DNA of 64,000 nt from Butyrivibrio sp. (lineage in GTDB: Bacteria > Bacillota > Clostridia > Lachnospirales > Lachnospiraceae): the NCBI GenBank assembly GCA_017535785.1, contig JAFXTN010000037.1, positions 310,001-374,000 of the forward strand, written 5' to 3'. The notes under the pieces are model-generated. The model was not told the origin of the DNA, searched no databases, and worked only from the letters and a program-made list of their open reading frames with translations. The position numbers were made by a program, and so were the translations under genes. Below are positions 52,170-60,572 of the stretch, piece by piece; position 1 is the first letter of the stretch, and every line of letters starts with the position of its first letter.

Positions 52170-52703
52170 ATGAATAGAAAACTGGTTATAGCACTTACAT
52201 GTGTAATGATGATAGGAGCTTTAGTAGGATGCGGTGCCAAGAAGGATGCCGCTAACGCCGAGGCTTCACAGGCAGATCCTTCAATTACTGTCAATGATTC
52301 TGATGCATCTGCAAAGGCTTCTTCAAGCGATGTTGAAGTAAAGGCATCAGAGGATGAGTCCAAGGGAATCACAGCTCCCATCGTAAAGGGCGGAGTGACC
52401 AATGAAGGAAGCGATGCCATTAATGTAGAGTTTGAGTGGAATCCTGTAGAGGGCGCAGACGGATACGAAGTAGACATCCAGAGTAAGCCCGAGGATGACA
52501 AAGAGTACAAGCCCTATGAGGCCGGCTCCGGTGACCTTGAAAAGGACGGTGATTACTATATCACTAAAGATAATAAGTTCGTAGCAAGCGCACAGGATGA
52601 TTTTGACTTCCAGATCAAGGTAAGAGCATTCACAGGCGAGGGCGATGATAAGACTTACAGTGACTGGAGTAAGATCTCTTACGGACAGACATACGATAAG
52701 TAA
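52170..52703 (+). CDS. Lipoprotein with one Fn3-like module
   Basis: 177 residues. Lipobox VGC within MMIGALVGCGAKK, a serine/alanine-rich linker to about residue 65, then one module of about 100 residues: NVEFEWNPVEGADGYEVDIQSKP ... FDFQIKVRAFTGEGDDKTYSDWSK. This matches the strand pattern of fibronectin type III domains. AAGGAGGT precedes the ATG. The same module occurs twice in the next gene. Probably a surface-anchored structural or glycan-interacting protein. Confidence 0.75.
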   Translation: MNRKLVIALTCVMMIGALVGCGAKKDAANAEASQADPSITVNDSDASAKASSSDVEVKASEDESKGITAPIVKGGVTNEGSDAINVEFEWNPVEGADGYEVDIQSKPEDDKEYKPYEAGSGDLEKDGDYYITKDNKFVASAQDDFDFQIKVRAFTGEGDDKTYSDWSKISYGQTYDK

Positions 52704-52730
52704 TTTGTTTAGGGGAAAAGGAAAGAGAAA

Positions 52731-53735
52731 ATGAAAAGAAGAATACTTATTTTGATCACATGCTTGGCAGTAGGAATACTGCCGGGCTGTAGTTCCGTGT
52801 CGGATATTGAAGATCAGGACTATGAGATCGAGGATATTGCTGCTACTTCAGAATCTTCGGAAGAACCGGAAGAGGAGCCTGAGGATTCAGAAGAAGAGGC
52901 TACGGAAGAAGTTTCTGAAGCTCCCGAAGCTGAGGAGGCTGCTACCAAAGAAGCAACCGAGGCTTCCGATACGGCATCTAAGCCTGTCGCTAAAACTGAA
53001 ACGGCTCCCGCCAAGGATCAGACAGCAGCCAAGCCTGCGGCAACTGCGCAGAATGTAAATAATACTCCTGCAAAGGCTGATAGTAAGGCTTCCGGCGAAT
53101 TGCTCCCCACACCTAAGGTTAAAGAAGGTGTCAGACATATGGGTGAGAACGCTGTGAATGTTCAGTTTGATTGGGATCCGGTAGAAGGCGCAGAAGGCTA
53201 TGAAGTATGTGCAGAGGATAAGTTTTATAAGGATTCCGGCTACAAGCCATACAAATTGTATGGACAGACCACAGATTATTATTACACTACAGAGCCCAAA
53301 TATATAGCTCAGACACAGGATCTTTTTGATTTCAGAGTGCAGGTAAGAGCGTATAAGGGTGAAGGTGAGAACAGACGCTACAGTATGTGGAGTGATTTAG
53401 CTTATGGTAATTCGTATGGCAACAGAATGGCAGCACCCAAGGTTGTTGCAGGTACCTCACATCAGGTAGATGATCATCACGAAGTTGATTTTACATGGCA
53501 GCCTGTTGACGGAGCTAAGGAGTACAGAGTAACTGTATGGAGCAAAACTCCTGAGGAGTCTGAATACCAATATTCAAACTGTGTAAAGACAACTGATACG
53601 CATTTCGCATGTCAGGCGCAGGACGATTTTGATTACAAGGTCGGCGTAGAGGCACTCGGTGAAGAGGTCATTGACGGAGCTGTTTATCCGACAACCGGTG
53701 ATATGAGTGAATATGCTTACGGGCAGATACGCTGA
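52731..53735 (+). CDS. Lipoprotein with acidic linker and two Fn3-like modules
   Basis: 334 residues, paralogous to the preceding gene. Lipobox LPGC, then a Glu/Ala/Thr/Pro/Lys-rich linker (about residues 25-125) that would span the cell wall, then two modules: NVQFDWDPVEGAEGYEVCAEDK (from about 140) and VDFTWQPVDGAKEYRVTVWSK (from about 240). Each ends with an FDFRVQVRA or FDYKVGVEA strand. The two genes clearly arose by duplication. Their place among glycosyltransferases suggests they hold or organise the polymer at the surface. Confidence 0.75.
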   Translation: MKRRILILITCLAVGILPGCSSVSDIEDQDYEIEDIAATSESSEEPEEEPEDSEEEATEEVSEAPEAEEAATKEATEASDTASKPVAKTETAPAKDQTAAKPAATAQNVNNTPAKADSKASGELLPTPKVKEGVRHMGENAVNVQFDWDPVEGAEGYEVCAEDKFYKDSGYKPYKLYGQTTDYYYTTEPKYIAQTQDLFDFRVQVRAYKGEGENRRYSMWSDLAYGNSYGNRMAAPKVVAGTSHQVDDHHEVDFTWQPVDGAKEYRVTVWSKTPEESEYQYSNCVKTTDTHFACQAQDDFDYKVGVEALGEEVIDGAVYPTTGDMSEYAYGQIR

Positions 53736-53763
53736 TGATATAAATAATTTTTAAGGGGTTTCT

Positions 53764-54705
53764 ATGGACAAGATAGCGGTATTGATTCCGTGCTACAACG
53801 AAGAAAAAACTATTGCCAAGGTTATTCGCGACGCTAAGGCCGCGCTTCCCGAGGCGACGATCTATGTTTACAACAACAATTCCAAGGACAGAACAGCGGA
53901 GATCGCTGAGGCTGAGGGTGCTGTTGTAAGAAATGAATATATGCAGGGCAAAGGCAATGTTATCAGACGTATGTTCAGAGAGATTGATGCTCTTGTATAT
54001 GTAATGGTAGACGGAGACGATACTTATCCCATGGATTCCGCTCCGGAGATGGTTGAGCTTGTACTTAATCACAATTCGGATATGGTAGTTGGAGACCGAC
54101 TTTCATCAACATACTATCAGGAGAACAAGAGACCTTTTCATAACTTTGGAAACAATCTTGTAAGAGGAAGTATCAACAGACTCTTTGGTTGTAACGTAAG
54201 GGATATCATGACGGGCTTTAGAGCATTCAGCTACGAATTCGTTAAGACCTTCCCCGTTCTTTCAAAGGGCTTTGAGATTGAGACAGAGATGACCATCCAC
54301 GCTGTATACAACAACATGCAGATCGACAACGTGGTCATCGATTACAGAGACAGGCCGGAAGGCTCTGAGAGTAAGCTCAACACTTATGCTGACGGCTTCA
54401 AGGTTTTAAGGACTATAGCAAGACTTTACAGAGATTATAAGCCATTTGGATTCTTCTCATTTTTTGCGCTTGTCCTTGCTTTGATCTCAGTTGCGTTCTT
54501 TGTGCCTATTCTTACAGAGTATTGGCAGACACATCTTGTGCCCAGGATACCTACTTTGATCGTATGTTGCTTTATCATGCTGTCTGCGGTCCAAAGCTTT
54601 TTCGCCGGAGTTATATTATCAACTCTTGCGATAAACAACAGACGTGAGTTTGAGATGCAGCTCAATATGCTTCAGAGGCATAAAGAGACTGACTATAACA
54701 AATGA
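53764..54705 (+). CDS. Glycosyltransferase family 2 with C-terminal membrane helices
   Basis: 313 residues. GT2 domain with AVLIPCYNEEKTIAKVI, YVYNNNSKDRTAEIAE, VMVDGDDTYPMD and GDRLSSTYYQENKRPFHNFGNNLVR, then two helices after residue 230. This resembles DPM1/AglJ-like polyprenyl-phosphate sugar synthases. It would charge the lipid carrier for one of the GT-C enzymes. AAGGGG precedes the ATG. Confidence 0.87.
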   Translation: MDKIAVLIPCYNEEKTIAKVIRDAKAALPEATIYVYNNNSKDRTAEIAEAEGAVVRNEYMQGKGNVIRRMFREIDALVYVMVDGDDTYPMDSAPEMVELVLNHNSDMVVGDRLSSTYYQENKRPFHNFGNNLVRGSINRLFGCNVRDIMTGFRAFSYEFVKTFPVLSKGFEIETEMTIHAVYNNMQIDNVVIDYRDRPEGSESKLNTYADGFKVLRTIARLYRDYKPFGFFSFFALVLALISVAFFVPILTEYWQTHLVPRIPTLIVCCFIMLSAVQSFFAGVILSTLAINNRREFEMQLNMLQRHKETDYNK

Positions 54706-54727
54706 TAATATGTTAGTGTGAGGAATA

Positions 54728-55945
54728 ATGTCATCATCTTTTTATAAAAACACACTTGGATTTTTTAAAAAGCTTTCCAAGGACTTTTTGTTCAGCGTGC
54801 TTGCGCTGATCATATATAACGGTGCTTTGCAGCTTGTTATCTACCCCGGGATTAAATCGGTCGTAGGAGCGGATGCTTTTGGCACCGTTCTTTATTTGAT
54901 ATCCGTTGTATCCATTATGGGTGCGGGATTCGGAACGGCTGCAAGCTATTCCAGAATGATCGCCAAAAAGGACAGAACGCAGGAAAACGGGGATTATAAT
55001 ATATTTCTTTTGATAGTTTCAGTTATCAGTATTCCCGTTACCGCTGTGGCGCTGTATGTGACAAACAGCCTGACTCCCGCTATGTTTGCGCTTGTTCTGC
55101 TGTTGATGGTCGTTACGGTATTCAGATACTATGCCGATGTTCAGTACAGGATGGACATAAGGTTCAGGGATTATTTCCTGTTTTTTGTCGCTGTAACGGC
55201 AGGCTATCTGATAGGACTGTTTATCTACAAGCACTTTGGAAGCTGGGCATGGGTACTGATCATAGGTGAGGTCCTTGGACTTCTGTTTACGTTCTTTAGC
55301 GGAAAGATATTTAGAAGTCCGTATTTTAAAGTTTCGGACAGCTTTAAAGTAAATATGAAATCCCTATGGCTTATATCCGCAAGTAACCTGCTTGCGGCAC
55401 TTATACTTCATTCGGACAGGATACTCATAAGACTTGCGGTCGGAGACAGAGAAGTTACCGTGTTCTATACGGCAAGCGTTATAGGCAAGATAGTGGCTCT
55501 TCTTACGATTCCGATCAACGGAATAGTTATCAGCTATCTTACCAACTATAAGATAAAGCTTGATAAAAAGAAGTTTACGCTTATAACAGGAGCGGCATTG
55601 GGAGTTGCGGTAGTCGGTACTTTTGTATGTACGTTTGTGTCGCATATTTTCGTTATGCTCCTTCATCCTGATGTTTATGCAGAGGCAAAAGGGTTGTTCC
55701 TTATTGCCAACCTAGGTCAGCTCCTTTATTTTATTTCGGGATCGCTGATGGTCGTTATCCTGGCGTTCACCGGAGAGAAGCTTCAGCTCTACATCAACGG
55801 GATTTATACAGCTCTTTTTGCTGTTATGGTAATTCCCGCGGCTGTAATGTTTGGGTTAAACGGAGTAGCTTGGGGACTGGTGATCGCAAGTGTTATCAGA
55901 TTCGTGATCGTTTATTTGATAGGAATAAAAGATATAGAAAAATAG
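54728..55945 (+). CDS. Wzx-like polysaccharide flippase
   Basis: 405 residues, about 12 helices, MATE/Wzx (oligosaccharidyl-lipid flippase) pattern: LSVLALIIYNGALQLVIYPG-type first helix, ADVQYRMDIRFRDYFLFF, and DRILIRLAVGDREVTVFYTASVIGKIVALLTIPINGIVISYL. It would flip lipid-linked repeat units across the membrane, with the Wzy-like protein as partner. Last gene of the cluster, before a strong terminator. Confidence 0.82.
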   Translation: MSSSFYKNTLGFFKKLSKDFLFSVLALIIYNGALQLVIYPGIKSVVGADAFGTVLYLISVVSIMGAGFGTAASYSRMIAKKDRTQENGDYNIFLLIVSVISIPVTAVALYVTNSLTPAMFALVLLLMVVTVFRYYADVQYRMDIRFRDYFLFFVAVTAGYLIGLFIYKHFGSWAWVLIIGEVLGLLFTFFSGKIFRSPYFKVSDSFKVNMKSLWLISASNLLAALILHSDRILIRLAVGDREVTVFYTASVIGKIVALLTIPINGIVISYLTNYKIKLDKKKFTLITGAALGVAVVGTFVCTFVSHIFVMLLHPDVYAEAKGLFLIANLGQLLYFISGSLMVVILAFTGEKLQLYINGIYTALFAVMVIPAAVMFGLNGVAWGLVIASVIRFVIVYLIGIKDIEK

Positions 55946-55967
55946 ATCATATTCAAATTGAGCATTT

Positions 55968-56000
55968 AGAAGTCGGGCTTTCGGGTCCGACTTCTTTTTT
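55968..56000 (+). terminator. Terminator of the polysaccharide cluster
   Basis: AGAAGTCGG pairs with CCGACTTCT, followed by TTTTT. The loop GCTTTCGGGT and flanks are nearly the same as those of the terminator at 57823. Confidence 0.92.
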
Positions 56001-56100
56001 ATTAAAAAAAGAGATTCTACTTAGGAATTTTCCCTTTTTGTGTGTCTGTATTAATGAACAGGAAATTTTGATCAGCCATCTAAAGCGAAAGGGAAAAAGT

Positions 56101-57807
56101 ATGAGAACAGGAATTGTAAGAATAATAGGTGGGGCAACGCTTTCAGTGCTTATGGCAAGTTATATGCCATTGTATGCTTATGCTGATACTTATGATATAT
56201 CTGAAGGAAGCATCACGGTAAGTAGGGATGAGATTGCCCAGACAGTAACCCAAGCAGGTAATTACGCGGTGCAGGATAAAGAAGATAATGATCCGGTTAT
56301 AACCAGCAATAACCAGGAAGTAAGCCGCGTCACACTAACGATAGAAGCTTCATCCGGACAGGAAGCTGAAGTTACAATACAGGATCTGAACATAAACGAT
56401 TCATCAAATTTTACTCCTGCAATACTTACGACCGGAGAAGGTAATGTAAAGATCAATCTGGACGGAGTTAATGTGGTTAAAAGCGGAGATTTTTGTGCCG
56501 GTCTTCAGAAGGAAAACGAAGGGGATTTGATTATTACTGATAATAATGCTACTGGTAGTTTGGATGCAACCGGTGGAGATTTTGGAGCCGGAATAGGTGG
56601 CGGAAGTTTTGGGAACGGAACAGATATCACTATAGAAGGAGGAGAAGTAACGGCAACCGGTGGAGAATGTGGAGCCGGAATAGGTGGTGGAAATGAAGGA
56701 TCCGGAACAGGGATCATTATAAAAGAGGGAACAACAGTAATAGCAACCAGCGGATATGATGGAGCCGGAATAGGCGGTGGAGATAGAGGAGCCGGAACAG
56801 AGATCACTATAAAGGGAGGAACAGTAACAGCAACCAGTGTATCTCAGGGAGCCGGAATAGGTGGCGGATGTTTTGGGAACGGAACAGATATTACAATAGA
56901 GAGTGGAATAATAACGGCAATCGGTGGAACTGCAGGAGCCGGAATAGGTGGTGGATATGAAGGATCCGGAACAGTAATAAAAATAGAAGGAGGAACAGTA
57001 ACAGCAACCGGTGGAGAATGGGGGGCCGGAATAGGTGGTGGAAATGAAGGAGTCGGATCAGAAATAACTATAAGTAATGATGCACATCTTATGGTCTCCG
57101 GTGGAATATATGATCAGTACTGTGGTGCTGCAATAGGTGAAGGGAGACAGGTTGATTATGGAGACGTGACATTGACTTCATCCGGTAGAGAAATCAGCCC
57201 TGATATATCCCTTCTTACTACTGATGGATATATAAAATATTATCCTGCCGGAACAACAGCCAACCAAATCAAAAATGGATCTGTTCAACCCACTAAGATT
57301 TTGAAATCAATCATAACTTCTTCAGAAGCTCTCATTGACGAGGGTAATACGCCACAGGACGAGTATGCCGCATCGGAAGTGATTTCAACTACCCACAGTC
57401 CTTCCGGCGGATCATATGTGGACAATTCAGAAGTTGATAGCATCCCGACTTCAAGTGAGGAATTTGCCGCATTTCTGGCAGCTACAAACAATACTCTTGA
57501 AGTGTACATAAAGAAGATAGAAGCAATGATGGCAGCGGGAGATACAGAGGGACTTAACGCTCTTGTTTCTAAGGGAATAACCCTTGAGACAGGTAACTGG
57601 GTTTGCTTTAACAAGAAGACATACGCGCTGATCGAGAAGATATCCGATCTCGGAGTGCCTGTCACGATCTCTTTTGCCTATAAAGGCCGTAGATATAGCA
57701 CAGTGATACCGGGAAAGGCCGATATAAGACCTTTGGATCTGTGCAATGAGGAAGGATACTGCGGATTCCTGAATCTTATTAAGTATTACGGCGGTGGAGA
57801 GAAGTAA
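56101..57807 (+). CDS. Secreted protein with six glycine-rich 29-residue repeats
   Basis: 568 residues from the ATG at 56101, which begins a clear signal peptide (cleavage likely after AYA) behind AAAGGG. Residues about 158-335 hold six repeats of the form GAGIGGGxxGxGTxITIxGGTVTATG, suggestive of a parallel beta-helix or beta-roll. About 435-565 is a helical-then-mixed domain (FAAFLAATNNTLEVYIKKIEAMMAAGD, GNWVCFNKKTYALIEKI) I do not recognise. No LPXTG or membrane anchor. Function unknown; adhesion or glycan binding is possible. It is a monocistron between two near-identical terminators. Confidence 0.75.
   Translation: MRTGIVRIIGGATLSVLMASYMPLYAYADTYDISEGSITVSRDEIAQTVTQAGNYAVQDKEDNDPVITSNNQEVSRVTLTIEASSGQEAEVTIQDLNINDSSNFTPAILTTGEGNVKINLDGVNVVKSGDFCAGLQKENEGDLIITDNNATGSLDATGGDFGAGIGGGSFGNGTDITIEGGEVTATGGECGAGIGGGNEGSGTGIIIKEGTTVIATSGYDGAGIGGGDRGAGTEITIKGGTVTATSVSQGAGIGGGCFGNGTDITIESGIITAIGGTAGAGIGGGYEGSGTVIKIEGGTVTATGGEWGAGIGGGNEGVGSEITISNDAHLMVSGGIYDQYCGAAIGEGRQVDYGDVTLTSSGREISPDISLLTTDGYIKYYPAGTTANQIKNGSVQPTKILKSIITSSEALIDEGNTPQDEYAASEVISTTHSPSGGSYVDNSEVDSIPTSSEEFAAFLAATNNTLEVYIKKIEAMMAAGDTEGLNALVSKGITLETGNWVCFNKKTYALIEKISDLGVPVTISFAYKGRRYSTVIPGKADIRPLDLCNEEGYCGFLNLIKYYGGGEK
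56584..57108 (+). repeat. Six tandem 87-bp repeats encoding GAGIGGG units
   Basis: GGAGCCGGAATAGG or close variants begin at 56584, 56671, 56761, 56848, 56935 and 57022, giving periods of 87, 90, 87, 87 and 87 bases. High identity between units, including codon choice, points to recent duplication or gene conversion and to possible copy-number variation between strains. Confidence 0.92.
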
Positions 57808-57822
57808 AAATATCAAACTATC

Positions 57823-57853
57823 AAAAGTCGGGCTTTCGGGCCCGGCTTTTTAT
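57823..57853 (+). terminator. Terminator after the repeat-protein gene
   Basis: AAAGTCGGGC pairs with GCCCGGCTTT (one wobble), followed by TT. The core GTCGGGCTTTCGGG is shared with the terminator at 55968. Confidence 0.9.
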
Positions 57854-57874
57854 TTACTATAAAACATACATATA

Positions 57875-57903
57875 TTGACAAGAGGTTTGAGATGTTGTAT
57901 GGT
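57875..57903 (+). promoter_or_regulatory. Promoter of the GntR-ABC operon
   Basis: Perfect TTGACA, 17 bases, TATGGT. Transcription would start inside the adjoining palindrome. Confidence 0.75.
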
Positions 57904-57924
57904 TAATTACACAAGTAATTAACC
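57901..57924 (+). promoter_or_regulatory. Operator of the GntR/YtrA-type regulator
   Basis: Perfect palindrome: GGTTAATTAC, four bases, GTAATTAACC. It overlaps the -10 box and start point, directly before the regulator gene, as expected for autorepression. Confidence 0.8.
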
Positions 57925-57948
57925 AATAAACTAAAGGAGGTAATCGGT

Positions 57949-58317
57949 GTGCTGGATAATTTAGGCGAAGACAAATCAATCTATCTACAGATAAGTGAAA
58001 TGATAGAGGATGAGATACTGCGAGGCATACTTAATGAAGAAGAGCAGGTTCCGAGTACTACAGAGCTTTCCAAGTTCTATAAGATCAATCCGGCAACTGC
58101 GGCTAAGGGTATCAACATTCTGGTGGACAAAGAAGTACTTTATAAGAAAAGGGGAATCGGTATGTTTGTACAGACTGGAGCAAAAGGAAAGATAATTGAA
58201 GAGAGAAAAAAGAACTTTTATGAGACATTTGTAAAGAAGATAATCACTGAGGCCAAGCTTATCGGAATAGATAAGCAGGAGCTTAAGAAAATGATAGACC
58301 AAAGTAATGAAGAATAA
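57949..58317 (+). CDS. GntR-family regulator, YtrA type
   Basis: 122 residues, the short GntR form with a winged helix (residues 8-75: KSIYLQISEMIEDEILRGIL, VPSTTELSKFYKINPATAAKGINIL) and a helical dimerisation tail. It starts with GTG behind AAAGGAGG. YtrA-type proteins repress ABC exporter operons and are released by cell-wall-active antibiotics or peptides. Here the ABC genes follow directly. Confidence 0.9.
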   Translation: MLDNLGEDKSIYLQISEMIEDEILRGILNEEEQVPSTTELSKFYKINPATAAKGINILVDKEVLYKKRGIGMFVQTGAKGKIIEERKKNFYETFVKKIITEAKLIGIDKQELKKMIDQSNEE

Positions 58318-58345
58318 GACCTTAGATTAAAAAGGAGACAATAAT

Positions 58346-59227
58346 ATGAGCATATTATCGGGAAAAAATATAGTTAAATCATACGGCAAAGAAAACGTAC
58401 TTAAGAATGTAAGCGTTGAAATAGAGACAGGTAAGATCTACGGACTCATCGGAAGAAACGGTGCGGGAAAGACAACTCTTTTATCCATTCTGACTGCACA
58501 GAATCCCGCTACGCAAGGTGAGATCACATTAGACGGCAAGCCTGTTTGGGAGAACGAAGAATCTCTTTCACATATCTGTTATTCAAGAGAGATCTCACAG
58601 GTTACGATGTTTGGTCCCAATACTCTCAAGGTAAAAGACTATTTGGGAACAGCTAAGGCATTTTACAGGAATTGGGATGAAGCTTATGCCAAGGAACTGG
58701 TAAAGCTCTTCAATATTGATACCAAGAAGAAGATAAGTAAGCTCTCAAAGGGAATGCTCTCGGCAGTGACGATCATCGTTGCGCTTGCCAGCAAAGCGGA
58801 TATAACAATACTTGATGAGCCTGTTGCAGGACTTGATGTAGTGGCGAGAGAGCAGTTCTATAAGCTCATTATCGAGGAGTATAGTGAGACCGGAAGAACA
58901 TTTATCATAAGCACTCATATCATCGAGGAAGCAGCTTCGCTATTTGAGAGAGTTATAATTATCGACAACGGTGAGATCATGTTTCAGGAAAACACTGAGG
59001 ATTTTCTTGCAAGAGCGTATCGCGTAAGCGGTGAAGCGGATGCGGTTGATAAGGCTACGGAGGGATTTAAGATATATCATCCAGAGAGCCTTGGAAGAAA
59101 TAAGGTCGTTACTGTCCTTGCGGATGCACCTGTAGAGAAGTTTGCTGAAAACGTTCAGGTTGAGCCTGTATCGCTTCAGAATCTTTTTTATGCAATGTGT
59201 GTGAATGACGGAAGGGAGGCCGTATAA
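58346..59227 (+). CDS. ABC transporter ATP-binding protein
   Basis: 293 residues. Walker A GRNGAGKTTL, a degenerate signature LSKGMLS, Walker B ITILDEPVAGLD and switch STHII are all present. The BcrA/YtrB-like extra C-terminal region of about 80 residues follows. It powers export or detoxification with the next two membrane proteins. AAGGAGA precedes the ATG, 28 bases after the regulator. Confidence 0.92.
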   Translation: MSILSGKNIVKSYGKENVLKNVSVEIETGKIYGLIGRNGAGKTTLLSILTAQNPATQGEITLDGKPVWENEESLSHICYSREISQVTMFGPNTLKVKDYLGTAKAFYRNWDEAYAKELVKLFNIDTKKKISKLSKGMLSAVTIIVALASKADITILDEPVAGLDVVAREQFYKLIIEEYSETGRTFIISTHIIEEAASLFERVIIIDNGEIMFQENTEDFLARAYRVSGEADAVDKATEGFKIYHPESLGRNKVVTVLADAPVEKFAENVQVEPVSLQNLFYAMCVNDGREAV

Positions 59228-59228
59228 T

Positions 59229-59870
59229 ATGAGCGAACTTTCTAAGAGAGCAGCGAAGTATTATTTTATCCAGGGGATCAAGCTTGTTATGGTTTCACTT
59301 CTGGTATTGATATTTGGCGGTGTCATGTGGACATTTTTTTCTATGGGTGAAGCAAACGCTTTTGAACATGTTTTAAACATGATCTTTTCATTCGGCACAT
59401 TATTTATGATAATGCTGAACTTCCTGTATTCGATGTATTCACCCGCATGGTATGACAGTCTGGTCTTATCAATGGGAGCAAGGAGAAAAGATGTATTCTT
59501 CGGTGAGCTCTTAAAGCAGATCACATTTATCATCGGCACGGTGCTTATATACATTATTTTGGCAGTCTCTTTGCATAGGCCGGAACATATAATCACTATT
59601 CTCACCTGCTCGATCATATCGCTGCTGATGGGAGCAGTCGGACTTATAGTCGGACATAAGATCAAGAAATACGGACGAGTAGTTTATATTATATTTGTTT
59701 TTGTTAATGCAGCTTTATTTGCAACGATTGGGATCAGGCAAGCCGACGGAAAAACTTTGATTGATGCTCATGCTGATTCCAGGTATGTGATCGTATCGGC
59801 GGCGTTACTGCTGTTTGCGATACTGGAATTTGTCGTTTATAGGATCAATAAAAAGGCTATGGTCGTCTGA
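59229..59870 (+). CDS. ABC-2-like membrane protein 1
   Basis: 213 residues, six predicted helices, no recognised motif apart from its context. Start at 59229 selected for GGGAGG 12 bases upstream; an earlier in-frame ATG lies inside the ATPase gene. The MGARRKDVFFGELLKQITF amphipathic segment resembles the coupling region of ABC-2 permeases of the YtrC/D kind. Confidence 0.72.
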   Translation: MSELSKRAAKYYFIQGIKLVMVSLLVLIFGGVMWTFFSMGEANAFEHVLNMIFSFGTLFMIMLNFLYSMYSPAWYDSLVLSMGARRKDVFFGELLKQITFIIGTVLIYIILAVSLHRPEHIITILTCSIISLLMGAVGLIVGHKIKKYGRVVYIIFVFVNAALFATIGIRQADGKTLIDAHADSRYVIVSAALLLFAILEFVVYRINKKAMVV

Positions 59871-59884
59871 CGATAGGAGAAAAA

Positions 59885-60550
59885 ATGGACAGATACATCA
59901 GAAAAGCTATCAGCATAAAAAAGGCTGATGAGAAAATGAACTTAATATTGGTTTTAGGTGGCGTTGTGCTTTCTTTTTTGATCACATTTGCTTCGGGAGA
60001 TCTCGGAACAGATGCGCATAGCGTGGTACAAGTTATGTGCACGGCCGTAGCGGGAAGTTATGTGATAGGAAGTATGTTTTTAAAGGTGCTTGTTATGACT
60101 GAAGAAGTGATCAGAGGACTTAGCTTTGGGATCACAAGACGTGAGCTTTTTGCCATAAACCGCATTGTGGAAATTCTTGAACTTATAGTTATCTCCATAC
60201 CGGTGCTGATCGTATTTAATGATAGGTTGGGCCTTGTATTTAAGCTTATTGCAATTAGTTTTGGATTGTTCATGTGGGTCGAGGGGATCGCAGGAAATAA
60301 TGTGATACGCTACGGGAAAACCGCGTACTGGATCTATTACGCCGCCTTTTTTTGTGTGATGATGGGTGTCCCGAGATTGGCTGACATTTTCCCTAAATTC
60401 GGAATGTTTTTGAGTAGCCTCGCTCTTTCTATAGCAAATTCGGAAGCAAATCAGCTTAATGTGTGGTGCGCGATCATGTTTTTTGTTATAGTAGGATTTG
60501 GAGTTAATTGGTTGACCTTTAGGAAGATACCGGTTAATCATGCAGTATAA
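59885..60550 (+). CDS. ABC-2-like membrane protein 2
   Basis: 221 residues, six predicted helices. FGITRRELFAINRIVEILELIVISIPVLIVF parallels the MGARRKDVFFGELLKQ segment of the previous protein, so the two are probably related halves of the permease. It starts 14 bases after its partner behind ATAGGAGA and overlaps the raw frame of the next gene slightly. Confidence 0.72.
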   Translation: MDRYIRKAISIKKADEKMNLILVLGGVVLSFLITFASGDLGTDAHSVVQVMCTAVAGSYVIGSMFLKVLVMTEEVIRGLSFGITRRELFAINRIVEILELIVISIPVLIVFNDRLGLVFKLIAISFGLFMWVEGIAGNNVIRYGKTAYWIYYAAFFCVMMGVPRLADIFPKFGMFLSSLALSIANSEANQLNVWCAIMFFVIVGFGVNWLTFRKIPVNHAV

Positions 60551-60572
60551 AAGAAAAGAGGAGATGGGAAAA

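Noticed and set aside
55870-56100. N-terminal extension of the repeat protein into the end of the flippase gene
   Set aside because: The longer frame would overlap the flippase gene and the terminator, while the ATG at 56101 has a ribosome site and starts a signal peptide.
56584-57108. CRISPR array
   Set aside because: The 87-bp repeats have no unique spacers and are translated in one frame as glycine-rich protein repeats.
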